A DNA stretch of 64,000 bases from JAWXBR01 sp046595995 (GCA_046595995.1 JBKJNB010000083.1:1-64000), one strand, 5' to 3'; positions 1 to 8,135 are shown, numbered from the stretch's first letter. The notes: generated by a model from the letters alone, not told the origin. Translations and numbers: made by a program.

Positions 1-8
1 ACGGTACC

Positions 9-29
9 TGCCAACGATTTCTAGACACA
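9..29 (+). repeat. IS3 left terminal inverted repeat
   Basis: This copy pairs with 1500-1521: eleven identical outer bases (TGCCAACGATT), then a short divergent stretch, then a shared GACACA. It defines the boundary of the element downstream of the orfB stop. Confidence 0.8.
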
Positions 30-35
30 TTGTGT

Positions 36-1043
36 TCATGAATTTACGACCAAGGTTGGATCTTTCTCAGGCTTGTTGATCCACACCGCCTCCGGAATCT
101 GTTTATGCTGCGGTAGACCTTTGACGAAGCGTTCCGGGTGCTTCTCAAACGCCTCTTTCAACACCCGTTGCCTCTGTTCGATCACGACATCAGCTTTTCC
201 GTAATGCACCATTGCAGGCGTGAGCATCGCAAGACCTGAGTGATACATGCGATCGTTATAGTCTTTCATCAAGGGTGCAATGAACGCACGAGCAGCTTCG
301 ATGCTCTCGAATCGCTCAGGATAGCCCGCTGAGTATTTCAGCGTTTTGAACTGACTCTCGCTGTATGGGTTGTCATTGGAGCAGTAGGGTCTTGAGTGAC
401 TCCGCCTCACACCGAGCTTGTCAAACAGTTCGGACACGGTGTTGGATCGCATCACGCCACCATTGTCAGCATGGATGGTGAGGTGATCACGACAAATGCT
501 TTCTCGTTCACATGCCGTGTCGATCAGATCATGTGCATAGTCGTCCTGCTCCCGCTCTGCCAGTAACCATCCGACAACGAAGCGACTGAACATATCGAGC
601 ACGACATAGAGATTATACACCACACCCTTGCGTGGTCCTTTGAGCTTCGTGATATCCCATGTCCACACCTGACGCGGCTTCGTTGCCATGAGCTCCGGTT
701 TATGGTATTGAGTTGCACGCTTGGTGTTGCGACGGTCACGCGCCGTTGTCATCAAGGCAAGTACGCGATAGAATGTACGCGTGCAGCACACATACCGACC
801 TTGATCAAGGAGACCGGCGACAATACTCGCCGGTGCTTTGTCAACAAACGCTTCACTCGTAAGAATCTCCATCGCTTCATTCTGCTGTTCCTCACTCAAC
901 GCACGTGCGGGTCGAGGCCGTGGCCGGGCCACCGTTGGTGTGGGTGGGTGTAAGCACGCATAGTAGCTCGAACGAGCTACCTGCAGACTCTCGCATGCGC
1001 GTTTCACACTCACATGCTTGCGTAACGACGTGATGTGTTCCAT
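36..1043 (-). CDS. IS3-family transposase OrfB (DDE integrase domain)
   Basis: This 335-residue protein is the catalytic half of an IS3-type transposase. An N-terminal helix-turn-helix-like segment (about 1-110) precedes an rve-type RNase H fold. The likely DDE residues lie in VWTWDITKL, HADNG and SESQFKTLKY, in the expected order and spacing. The ATG shares one base with the orfA stop (TGATG). The reading frame also stays open upstream of this ATG as far as an A8 tract in orfA. Expression as an OrfAB fusion by -1 frameshifting is therefore likely, with the ATG allowing a free OrfB product. The gene looks intact. Confidence 0.92.
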   Translation of the reverse strand: MEHITSLRKHVSVKRACESLQVARSSYYACLHPPTPTVARPRPRPARALSEEQQNEAMEILTSEAFVDKAPASIVAGLLDQGRYVCCTRTFYRVLALMTTARDRRNTKRATQYHKPELMATKPRQVWTWDITKLKGPRKGVVYNLYVVLDMFSRFVVGWLLAEREQDDYAHDLIDTACERESICRDHLTIHADNGGVMRSNTVSELFDKLGVRRSHSRPYCSNDNPYSESQFKTLKYSAGYPERFESIEAARAFIAPLMKDYNDRMYHSGLAMLTPAMVHYGKADVVIEQRQRVLKEAFEKHPERFVKGLPQHKQIPEAVWINKPEKDPTLVVNS

Positions 1044-1450
1044 CAGTGCAGCTCGTCCTGTTGGTCCATCGTCGCCATCAGAGCTGCGACTTTTTTTTGG
1101 ACATCGATGATGATCTCCGCCTGCTTGAGCTTGCGCTCCAGACGCGCGTTCTCACGCGTGAGACGTGCCAGTTCCTTACGAACATCAGGACTCGCTGAGG
1201 GCTTCGGTCCACGCTTCGGCTCAATGCCTGTTACGCGCTGCTTTCGCCACTGCGCTACCTGCTTCGCGTACAAACCTTCACGACGCAGAATCTTACCGAT
1301 CTCTCCATGCCGTGCTGCATCCAATTCCTTCAATACCGCATCGATGTATGCCGTAGTAAACCGGCGACGACCAGGCTTGGCAATGACTTCTGTACTGCGG
1401 CTGATAAGAGCATTGACGTGACCGTTCACATGCTCGGTTTCCTGCTTCAT
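1043..1450 (-). CDS. IS3-family transposase OrfA (DNA-binding)
   Basis: This 135-residue protein has the size and layout of IS3 OrfA. A helix-turn-helix region (about 25-75, with GEIGKILRREGLYAKQVAQW) would bind the element's ends. A leucine-zipper-like coiled coil (about 88-122, LTRENARLERKLKQAE) would mediate multimerisation. Near its end, codons CAA AAA AAA in an A8 run (reverse strand 1098-1091) form an A_AAA_AAA slippery heptamer that leads into the orfB frame. Confidence 0.9.
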   Translation of the reverse strand: MKQETEHVNGHVNALISRSTEVIAKPGRRRFTTAYIDAVLKELDAARHGEIGKILRREGLYAKQVAQWRKQRVTGIEPKRGPKPSASPDVRKELARLTRENARLERKLKQAEIIIDVQKKVAALMATMDQQDELH

Positions 1451-1499
1451 ATTCTACTCCTCTGCGCCCTCAATTAGTAGCTTAAATTACACTACGAAT

Positions 1500-1521
1500 T
1501 GTGTCCAAGGAATCGTTGGCA
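1500..1521 (-). repeat. IS3 right terminal inverted repeat
   Basis: This is the inverted copy of 9-29, lying upstream of orfA. It ends CGTTGGCA on the forward strand, so the element has the TG...CA termini of IS3 elements. Confidence 0.8.
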
Positions 1522-1533
1522 GAGAGGGGTACT

Positions 1534-2100
1534 TCATGTGTGTCTAGCCTGAATGAAGAATGCCACTGGAGGCATGTTTTGTTGATTTACAAATTGTGTC
1601 TCGGTACAGGTGTACCGTTCTTGCGGCCATGTCGCCAGGTATGCGCGAAGTAGGGCCAGTTCGCGTTCACCTTCGGCGTGACGGTAACATACGAGTGTGA
1701 TCATGCCGTTGTCTGCGATGAGGTCTCGCGCGGACGCCAGAGCGGCATGTGTTGTTTCCGCATGTGTCGAAATTGTCTTGTCACCACCGGGCAAGTATCC
1801 AAGATTAAAGGTTACCGCACGCACCTTGCCCACGTGGGCACCGCTCACATGCTCCGACATTGTTTCATGTCCAGCCAAATGCAACATCGCATTCACACCC
1901 GAATCTCGCAGACGCACCTGCGTGACATCAATGGCCACTTGCTGAATGTCGAAGCCATATAACGTACCAGCAGGCCCAACGCAACGTGCGAGCAGAGCGG
2001 CATCCCAGCCATTCCCCAACGTTGCATCAATAACAATGTCGCCCGGCTGTAACGCTTCTTCGAGTAAGTAGTGAATTAGGCTAACGGCGTTATCAAACAT
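1534..2100 (-). CDS. mnmM: MnmM/YtqB-family SAM methyltransferase (tRNA U34)
   Basis: This 188-residue class I methyltransferase has the SAM-binding motif VIDATLGNGWDA (23-34). It also has the NLGYLPGGDK segment (about 99-108), a hallmark of the YtqB family, and its length is typical. In Bacillus subtilis this family (MnmM) methylates aminomethyluridine at the wobble position of tRNA. The start overlaps the 3' end of the upstream FAD oxidase gene by 8 bases, so the two are probably translationally coupled. Together they could supply both activities of the bifunctional enterobacterial MnmC. The family is clear; the substrate is inferred from family and neighbour. Confidence 0.82.
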   Translation of the reverse strand: MFDNAVSLIHYLLEEALQPGDIVIDATLGNGWDAALLARCVGPAGTLYGFDIQQVAIDVTQVRLRDSGVNAMLHLAGHETMSEHVSGAHVGKVRAVTFNLGYLPGGDKTISTHAETTHAALASARDLIADNGMITLVCYRHAEGERELALLRAYLATWPQERYTCTETQFVNQQNMPPVAFFIQARHT

Positions 2101-3202
2101 CTTTAAAGTCCTGCGTTATGTCCACCTCAGGGTCCAACGGCGTGTCGTTCAGCAAATGGTCCACAATCTGCCTAGCAGCCCATGGTGCAAGCTGACATCC
2201 TTTCGTGCCGAGTCCGGTGAGAATGGCATGCCGTGAATCTACGGGATGTCTGCCGATAAGGGGCCGCTTGCGCAGGGTGCTCGGACGAATTGCAGCGCGA
2301 TGATCCACGATGTCGAATGTGCGTCCCGTCATCCTCTGAGCATCATCGATTAGTGTACGTCGCGCTTGTTCTGTCGGTGTAGGTACATGGTCGTCCCAAT
2401 CGTTCGTCGCGCCAACCAGATAACGTCCATTCGCAAGAGGTGCAATCCACGTCCCGCTGTTCAGGATGTAATTCATTGGAGGTGTATCGATATCTCCTTC
2501 TGCGGGCAACATCACCACTTCAAGTATTTCACCTTTCGATGGTTCAAGCGTTAGCCAAGACCACAGCGGATGCTTAAGCGCATCAATGCCGATACACCAC
2601 ACCACGATGTCTGACATGTGTGACGAGTCCCAAGCTATCGCATCGACATCGTGCAAGTCAACGCTCGCGCGTACAATGTCGGCCCCTTTGCGCTGCAGAG
2701 CAGCGCGCCCCTTATCAAGAAAGGACGGTACATCGATTAACGCCGCATCGTGTACGATGCATCCGCCGTGTGGGTAGGAAATGCCATCGAACTCACCTTG
2801 GCGTATACGGGATACGCGCATAGAGTTTAATTCACCCGATGCCATGCGTTTTTCAAACCATTGCTGCGTGGCTTCATCGCGAAAAACGCGACGCAATTCG
2901 ATATCACGCCAAACTTGTGTGCCGAAGGCGGTTTCGTGCGCATTTGTGCCGACGGCGGTTTCGTGCGCATTGATGGCGCGTTCGAATTCGCGAAACGCAG
3001 CGCGTGCTTGTGGAATGAGCGTATCGCCACGCCACGTCGGCTTCACACGCTGTCCGGTCAACGGATTCACAATGCCCGCTGCAACGCGCGACGCTGTCTG
3101 TGCCACCTGCGGGTCGACGATGCGCACAAGATGTCCCTCGTTGCTTAGCACCCACGCAAGCCACGTACCAGCGAGTCCCTGTCCGACAATCGTGAACGTC
3201 AC
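2093..3202 (-). CDS. DAO-family FAD oxidoreductase, MnmC(o)-like
   Basis: This 369-residue protein has an N-terminal dinucleotide-binding motif, GQGLAGTWLAWVL (8-20), followed by a D-amino-acid-oxidase-type body. The segment AAGIVNPLTGQRVKPTW matches the region where MnmC oxidase domains carry their ASG...P motif, and the C-terminal GLGTKGCQLAPWAA is typical of the fold. MnmC(o) enzymes oxidise carboxymethylaminomethyl-U34 of tRNA to aminomethyl-U34. The adjacent methyltransferase would complete that pathway. A glycine-oxidase-like enzyme is the alternative. The start is GTG in a GTGA context that also forms a stop for an upstream frame (see the 3237-3485 gene). Confidence 0.75.
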   Translation of the reverse strand: MTFTIVGQGLAGTWLAWVLSNEGHLVRIVDPQVAQTASRVAAGIVNPLTGQRVKPTWRGDTLIPQARAAFREFERAINAHETAVGTNAHETAFGTQVWRDIELRRVFRDEATQQWFEKRMASGELNSMRVSRIRQGEFDGISYPHGGCIVHDAALIDVPSFLDKGRAALQRKGADIVRASVDLHDVDAIAWDSSHMSDIVVWCIGIDALKHPLWSWLTLEPSKGEILEVVMLPAEGDIDTPPMNYILNSGTWIAPLANGRYLVGATNDWDDHVPTPTEQARRTLIDDAQRMTGRTFDIVDHRAAIRPSTLRKRPLIGRHPVDSRHAILTGLGTKGCQLAPWAARQIVDHLLNDTPLDPEVDITQDFKDV

Positions 3203-3236
3203 TCGGAAACGGCGGCGAAAGAGATCTGGGCGCCAA

Positions 3237-3485
3237 TCATATCGTACACATGCTTGTTATGGTCTGACCCATGCGGAATACAGCCTTGGCTAGCAGGGGC
3301 TTGGTCGTGTCTATGAAAACTTCACCATTCTCCATCTGCGCTCCATTGTCTCGTAATACCTGCATTAGCAACCCGGAACGACTACCTTCAGTCAGTTCCT
3401 CGATGTCACCATCGTAACTAAGCTGCATCAACGTATGTCCTAAGTCGCTCACACGGATAAGCCCTGATGGCAAAACCTTAGGCAT
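3237..3485 (-). CDS. Small DUF1828-like protein, possibly frameshifted at its end
   Basis: This 82-residue protein contains LIRVSDLGHTLMQL near the start and a predicted helix LLAKAVFRMGQTI near the end. That arrangement recalls DUF1828 proteins; I hold this as a weak match. Its ATG lies inside the stop region of the gene upstream (8-base overlap in the corrected frame). Its annotated end, SMCTI, is suspicious. If one base is missing near 3250, the protein continues as YDMIGAQISFAAVSE and stops in a GTGA overlap with the FAD oxidase start at 3202. The real gene may therefore run to 3199. Function unknown; a toxin-antitoxin-like role with its partner is conjecture. Confidence 0.5.
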   Translation of the reverse strand: MPKVLPSGLIRVSDLGHTLMQLSYDGDIEELTEGSRSGLLMQVLRDNGAQMENGEVFIDTTKPLLAKAVFRMGQTITSMCTI

Positions 3486-3871
3486 CGCTCGCGATCGCGT
3501 ACGACTCTGGCTTCAGTCCTGCCGTAATGTACCGCTCCGTCGCGAAATGAATGTGGAATTGGTGAACAATTTCTTCTTTTTTCAAGAAAGTTTACGTGCC
3601 GGTGAGAATTGCCATTGTATCTACAGAGCGTCAATCGTCCAACCGCAGGTGAGACCCAAATAAGTCCACAAGAAAAATCTGAGCGTTCAAACGAATTCTC
3701 GTTCTCCCTCACAAACAATTCAAATGACTGGTCACCTCCAACTGCAACCACGTGGAACGCTCCTCTTGTAACACCCGACCCCAACCGAAGCTTCGGACGC
3801 GGGTTGGTGACGTACTTGTGACGTGATTTGAGCTCGGAGATCAGCTCGTCGGTGATGGACACGATTGGCAT
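3478..3871 (-). pseudogene. Frameshifted DUF6978/TumE-like gene
   Basis: The frame from the ATG at 3871 reads MPIVSITDELISELKSRHKY and continues through LFVRENEN and LTLCRYNGNSHRHVNFLEK. At an A6 run (forward T6, 3577-3582) it passes into an implausible Arg/Cys-rich tail. Removing one A gives EEIVHQFHIHFATERYI followed by TAGLKPESYAIASDA and a stop at 3478. That tail resembles small proteins with HIHxATERYI and KPExYA motifs (DUF6978 or TumE-like, from memory). The corrected stop overlaps the ATG of the next gene by 8 bases, which supports the correction. This is either a homopolymer sequencing error or a real inactivating insertion. Confidence 0.6.
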
Positions 3872-3925
3872 GACCGGTTGTGCTATACCTAGTCTGCTCC
3901 GTGACTCAGTACCCAATAACAAAGC

Positions 3926-3957
3926 AAGCCCGCACTACGGTGAAGTAGTACGGGCTT
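3926..3957 (-). terminator. Hairpin terminator after groEL
   Basis: The arms AAGCCCGCACTAC (3926-3938) and GTAGTACGGGCTT (3945-3957) pair over 13 positions with one G-T or A-C position, around a 6-base loop. On the reverse strand the stem is followed by a short T-rich stretch (GCTTTGTTATT). It lies about 45 bases past the groEL stop and separates groESL from the next reverse-strand gene. Confidence 0.75.
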
Positions 3958-3999
3958 GATTGTAGAAGACTATTTCAGTAAAGAACGCTTAGGCGTTTC

Positions 4000-5637
4000 T
4001 TAATACATGTCCATGCCGCCGCCGCCATGTGGATGTCCGCCGCCTGCTGGGGCGTTCTTTTCCGGACGTTCAACGATGGTGGCTTCTGTTGTGATGAGGA
4101 GGGATGCTACCGAGGCAGCGTTCTCTAGAGCAACACGAGCAACCTTCGTCGGGTCGATGACACCAGATTCGAAGAGATCTTCGAATTTTTCGGTGTAGGC
4201 ATTGTATCCGAATGAGCCGACGCCTTCTTTGACCTTGTTGATAATCACTGATGCTTCGAGACCAGCGTTGTTCAAGATCGTGCGGATTGGCGCTTCGACT
4301 GCGCGACGGATGATGTTAATACCCGTGCGTTGGTCATCGTTTTCTGGCTTGAGTGCTTCAAGGTTTGTGAGGCAGCGCAGATACGCAACACCACCACCAG
4401 GCACAATGCCTTCTTCTACGGCAGCGCGCGTTGCATGCAGTGCATCTTCTACGCGAGCCTTCTTTTCCTTCATTTCAACTTCAGTGGCAGCACCAATCTT
4501 TAGTACAGCTACACCGCCTGCGAGTTTGGCAAGGCGCTCTTGAAGTTTTTCGCGATCGTAGTCACTGGTGGTCTTTTCGACCTGCGACTTGATTTCGCTA
4601 ATACGCTTCTTGATGTCGTCACCCGAACCGGCACCTTCAACGATGGTTGTGGTGTCTTTGTCGATGGTGATACGCTTAGCTGTGCCGAGGTGTGTTAGAG
4701 CAGTTGCTTCGAGCTTGAAGCCCTTTTCGTCTGACACTACCATACCGCCAGTAAGAACTGCGATGTCTTCGAGCATTGCCTTGCGGCGATCGCCAAAGCC
4801 CGGTGCCTTAACAGCAGCAACTTTGAGCGTGCCACGTAGACGGTTTACAACAAGTGTTGCAAGTGCTTCGCCTTCGAGGTCTTCTGCAATGATTAGAAGT
4901 GAGCGTCCGCCCTGTGCTGTCTTTTCCAGAATTGGAAGAAGGTCCTTGATGGCGCCAATCTTCTTGTCATGGATGAGAATGTATGGGCTTTCGAGCACAC
5001 ATTCCATTGTGTCGGGGTCTGTAACGAAGTACGGTGAAAGGTAGCCGCGATCGAACTGCATACCTTCTACAACGTCCATCGAAGTGTCAGTGCCCTTTGC
5101 TTCTTCAACAGTTATAACGCCGTCCTTGCCAACCTTGTCCATTGCATCTGCAATGAGGTTGCCAATCGTCGAGTCGTTGTTTGCAGAGATTGTACCAACC
5201 TGAGCGATTTCCTTCTTACCCGAAACCTTGCGGCTGAGTGTAGTAAGGCCTTCGTGTACCGATTTCACGGCCATGTCGATGCCGCGCTTTAGATCCATCG
5301 GGTTTGCACCAGCCGTTACGTTCTTCAAACCTTCGGCAACAATTGCCTGAGCAAGAACTGTAGCCGTCGTTGTACCATCGCCCGCGATGTCGCTGGTCTT
5401 GGAAGCAACTTCACGCACCATTGCAGCGCCGAGGTTTTCAATTGGATCTTCGAGATCGATTTCCTTTGCAACCGTTACACCGTCTTTGGTGATGGTTGGA
5501 GCGCCGAACTTTTTATCGATAACAACATTGCGTCCCTTAGGACCAAGCGTTACCTTAACCGCATCGGCGAGTTGATCAACGCCGCGCTTTAGTGCAGCAC
5601 GAGCGTCGACGTCGAATGTGATAATCTTGCTAGCCAT
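4000..5637 (-). CDS. groEL: Chaperonin GroEL
   Basis: This 545-residue 60-kDa chaperonin subunit forms the double ring that folds proteins using ATP in the cytoplasm. It is full length for the family. Nucleotide-binding signatures include VTLGPKGRNVV near the N terminus and AGDGTTTATVL at about 84-94. The Gly/Met-rich tail here is GGGHPHGGGGMDMY, a histidine-containing variant of the usual GGM repeats. It lies 18 bases after groES and shares its CIRCE-controlled promoter, so HrcA repression of the operon is expected. Confidence 0.99.
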   Translation of the reverse strand: MASKIITFDVDARAALKRGVDQLADAVKVTLGPKGRNVVIDKKFGAPTITKDGVTVAKEIDLEDPIENLGAAMVREVASKTSDIAGDGTTTATVLAQAIVAEGLKNVTAGANPMDLKRGIDMAVKSVHEGLTTLSRKVSGKKEIAQVGTISANNDSTIGNLIADAMDKVGKDGVITVEEAKGTDTSMDVVEGMQFDRGYLSPYFVTDPDTMECVLESPYILIHDKKIGAIKDLLPILEKTAQGGRSLLIIAEDLEGEALATLVVNRLRGTLKVAAVKAPGFGDRRKAMLEDIAVLTGGMVVSDEKGFKLEATALTHLGTAKRITIDKDTTTIVEGAGSGDDIKKRISEIKSQVEKTTSDYDREKLQERLAKLAGGVAVLKIGAATEVEMKEKKARVEDALHATRAAVEEGIVPGGGVAYLRCLTNLEALKPENDDQRTGINIIRRAVEAPIRTILNNAGLEASVIINKVKEGVGSFGYNAYTEKFEDLFESGVIDPTKVARVALENAASVASLLITTEATIVERPEKNAPAGGGHPHGGGGMDMY

Positions 5638-5655
5638 ATTTATAATTCCTTTAGG

Positions 5656-5943
5656 TTACTTGATGATCGCAAAAACGTCGGCTTCACGCATGATGAGGAA
5701 CTCCTCACCATCAACGTTGATTTCTGTGCCTGCGTACTTACCGTAAAGAACTTTGTCGCCTTTTTTCACTTGAAGTGGCGTTACTTTGCCGTCTTCGCCT
5801 TGTTTGCCGGTTCCTACAGCAATGATTTCACCCTGCATTGGCTTTTCTTTAGCCGTGTCAGGTATGATGATGCCGCCCTTTGTGACTTCTGCGGCTTCTG
5901 CTGCTTTAACGATCACGCGATCGTGTAGCGGGGTCAGGTCCAT
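5656..5943 (-). CDS. groES: Co-chaperonin GroES
   Basis: This 95-residue, 10-kDa chaperonin caps the GroEL ring. It shows the expected LHDRVIVK start, the mobile-loop region around EVTKGGIIIPDTAKEKP, and the GTG-to-EEFLIMREADVFA body. It is the first gene of groES-groEL, downstream of a CIRCE operator (5992-6018) and a TTGACG/TATTTT promoter (6032-6060). Confidence 0.98.
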   Translation of the reverse strand: MDLTPLHDRVIVKAAEAAEVTKGGIIIPDTAKEKPMQGEIIAVGTGKQGEDGKVTPLQVKKGDKVLYGKYAGTEINVDGEEFLIMREADVFAIIK

Positions 5944-5991
5944 GGTTATGCTCCGAGTTTTGTGGTTGTGTAAACGTGGTATTCCAGATTG

Positions 5992-6018
5992 TTAGCACTC
6001 GTCGATGTTGAGTGCTAA
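5992..6018. promoter_or_regulatory. CIRCE operator (HrcA site)
   Basis: A perfect match to the CIRCE consensus: TTAGCACTC (5992-6000), nine bases, GAGTGCTAA (6010-6018). It lies 48 bases upstream of the groES start and just downstream of the predicted promoter. This is the classic position for HrcA repression of groESL. Confidence 0.97.
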
Positions 6019-6031
6019 CGAACGGGATGCG

Positions 6032-6060
6032 AAAATACAGGGTTCCGACCCTGCCGTCAA
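6032..6060 (-). promoter_or_regulatory. groES promoter (-35/-10)
   Basis: On the reverse strand, TTGACG (6060-6055) is followed after 17 bases by TATTTT (6037-6032), and the latter extends to TATTTTCG, close to TAnnTTTG. Transcription would start just before the CIRCE element. Confidence 0.7.
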
Positions 6061-6144
6061 GTGAAAATTTGGCAATGAGAGACGCATTCTGGCATATTCC
6101 TGCCATAATGACTGACCCTAGCCCGCTTTAGCCGATCCCAGCCC

Positions 6145-7317
6145 ATGAAGACCCTTTTAAAGCCCCTTATCATACTTGCGCTGGTTTTGGTTTCCGCCCA
6201 TTTCTGGTTCACGACAGTCGATTTCAATGGCGTCCATGAGAACATCGACCTGAAGCACTACCGGACAATGGCCGCAGCGGCTCCGGGCATTTTGACTACT
6301 GCAGAGGCGCCGTTCGCGTATCGTATTCTCCCTCCGTGGATGGCAGGGGTCGTGGGCAAGGGGCTGGAAGACGAGCTCTTAGGTTTTCGCATCGTCTCTG
6401 CTTTGGCTGTTCTCTTTGCAGCCATGATGCTCTATACGTATCTCGTTGCTAAAGGCGTCCGAGATACCACTGCACTCACTATGGCATGCCTAGCTGTGAT
6501 TTCGCAACATGTGCTCGGCAGTGTTGTGTTTAATCCGTTTCAAACCTGCGATGCATTGGCCATTGGGCTAATACTCGTGATGCTGATATGCATTGAGCGC
6601 GCGCGCATTGTCGGTTTCGTAATCGCGAGCGTGATGGGCGCATTAACGCGAGAACCCTGTCTGCTCATGATACCTGTTGCTCTAACGTACGTTGTCTGGC
6701 AGCAACGGTCAAGTCGGATCGAAGTACACGAGAACACACATAGTGCACCAAGCATCGTGCAATGGGTTGCGGCGTGTGTACCCGCGATTGTCGTGGCGAT
6801 TGCTGTACGCACGTTCCTGATTGCGGCTACGAATACCGACTGGAGCCTAGGGGCGATGGTTGTTGAGAATGCCTATAAATTCACAGACCCCGAGACGTGG
6901 GTGCGTTTAACGTTGTTTGCAGCTGCACCTATAAGCTTGTTCCCGTTCGTTTTCTTACGGCAAACACGCACGGTGCTTGGAGCTAACGTGCACCTCGTTG
7001 TCTTGCTGGTCTTAGTTGTTGCGTCGAGTTTTCTCGGTGCAGACACCGAGCGTTTGGTTGCGCCGGCGATGGTTGTCTATTACCTCATTGCGGCGCGAGT
7101 GATAGACGAACGTTCGTCCTGGGTTATAAACTATGTGCTAATTCTCGCAGCGCTCGTGTGTTCGCTGCACCCTATCTACGCGCGGCTTTCTCCGTTCACA
7201 GCGAACGACGGGTTTGGCTCGGGCATTGGTGCGTTCTATCTGACTTCGGCCGTCACGATCGTTGCGGCCTTAATCGCCGTAGCAGTTAAAACACGATTCC
7301 GAACAGTGCATCGATAA
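6145..7317 (+). CDS. Polytopic inner-membrane protein, unrecognised family
   Basis: This 390-residue protein has about ten hydrophobic segments, starting with a membrane anchor at residues 5-25. The first external loop contains a charged segment, YRTMAAAAPGIL, followed by PFAYRILPPWMAG. That layout recalls GT-C-like glycosyltransferases and related bacterial membrane proteins, but I see no diagnostic catalytic motif and assign no function. It diverges from groES. Its last 32 bases overlap the end of the convergent mlaE gene. Confidence 0.75.
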   Translation: MKTLLKPLIILALVLVSAHFWFTTVDFNGVHENIDLKHYRTMAAAAPGILTTAEAPFAYRILPPWMAGVVGKGLEDELLGFRIVSALAVLFAAMMLYTYLVAKGVRDTTALTMACLAVISQHVLGSVVFNPFQTCDALAIGLILVMLICIERARIVGFVIASVMGALTREPCLLMIPVALTYVVWQQRSSRIEVHENTHSAPSIVQWVAACVPAIVVAIAVRTFLIAATNTDWSLGAMVVENAYKFTDPETWVRLTLFAAAPISLFPFVFLRQTRTVLGANVHLVVLLVLVVASSFLGADTERLVAPAMVVYYLIAARVIDERSSWVINYVLILAALVCSLHPIYARLSPFTANDGFGSGIGAFYLTSAVTIVAALIAVAVKTRFRTVHR

Positions 7318-8071
7318 TCAGGATGCCAGCTGCAGAGATCGTGAATGCTCGCACGGTGCTGGCACCCACGCCCTCGGCGCCGCCTGATGTGTGGAAGCCT
7401 ACGTGACACCCAATGAGGGCCGTCCACCCACCAAATACAAACGACTTCGAAATGCCAATCATGATCTCTGACATGCGGAAATACTGTTGAATGGAATTGA
7501 AGAACGTACTGGCTGAGAAGTCGAACTGGTACGTCGACAGCACAAACGCACCTGTGAGGGCGACGACGTTGCTGAAGACTGCAAGGATTGGCATCATTGC
7601 CATCACGGCCACAAGGCGCGGCATGCCCAGATAGCGATTGGGGTCGATAGCCATCATCTCCATGGCATCGATCTGCTCCGAGACCTTCATCGTACCTAAT
7701 TGTGCTGCGATAGCTCCACCCACGCGGCCTGCAATAACAAGCGCAGTAAGTACAGGAGTGAGCTCTGTGAAGACAGCAGTAGCGATCGAACCGCCGATGA
7801 ACGGACGTGCCAGTGAGATGAGGTTGAACTTTTCGAAAAGGTCTGTGGCCTGCAGGGCAGCAATAGCGCCTGTAAACGAACCAATAAGGATTACCAGAGG
7901 CAACGAGTCAGAGCCGACGATCTTCATCTGCTCGAGCACCAGCCCGCGATCGTGTAACACACGAGGGAAATAGCGGACTATACCTATCAGTAGAAGGACT
8001 ACCTGTCCGACCTCTGTAAGTGCATTCAGAATCAACCTGCCCACACGGGCGAACAAAGGACCTAGCAGCAT
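7286..8071 (-). CDS. mlaE: MlaE-family ABC transporter permease
   Basis: This 261-residue protein matches the MlaE/YrbE permease family, the membrane subunit of the ABC complex that moves phospholipids between inner and outer membranes. Visible features are SFTGAIAALQ, VFTELTPVLTALVIAGRVGGAIAAQ (family signature with conserved E, G and R) and EQIDAMEMMAIDP, then three C-terminal hydrophobic stretches. No MlaF ATPase or MlaD substrate-binding gene is adjacent, so the partners must be encoded elsewhere. Its 3' end overlaps the convergent membrane-protein gene. Confidence 0.93.
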   Translation of the reverse strand: MLLGPLFARVGRLILNALTEVGQVVLLLIGIVRYFPRVLHDRGLVLEQMKIVGSDSLPLVILIGSFTGAIAALQATDLFEKFNLISLARPFIGGSIATAVFTELTPVLTALVIAGRVGGAIAAQLGTMKVSEQIDAMEMMAIDPNRYLGMPRLVAVMAMMPILAVFSNVVALTGAFVLSTYQFDFSASTFFNSIQQYFRMSEIMIGISKSFVFGGWTALIGCHVGFHTSGGAEGVGASTVRAFTISAAGILIIDALFGIVF

Positions 8072-8135
8072 GCGTTGTGATAAAGGGAAGACTGAAAACT
8101 ACGCCATTTGGATGGAACTGTGCGACATTGCACCT

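Larger units (their letters stand above)
9..1521 (-). mobile_element. IS3-family insertion sequence
   Basis: The two ends are imperfect inverted repeats. The left end (9-29) starts TGCCAACGATTTC. The right end (1500-1521), read on the reverse strand, starts TGCCAACGATTCC. Both continue into GACACA after a one-base length difference. Between them lie two overlapping reverse-strand genes of IS3 type, and the ends have the TG...CA form usual for the family. I find no matching target duplication next to the ends. GGTAC occurs near both ends (3-7 and 1528-1532), but at the right it is not adjacent. The element ends 12 bases past the stop of the methyltransferase gene and does not disrupt it. Confidence 0.88.

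Noticed and set aside
3478..3871. Firm assignment of the small module at 3.2-3.9 kb as a toxin-antitoxin system.
   Set aside because: Family resemblance is from memory, both genes seem frameshifted, and no catalytic motif is visible; kept only as a finding.
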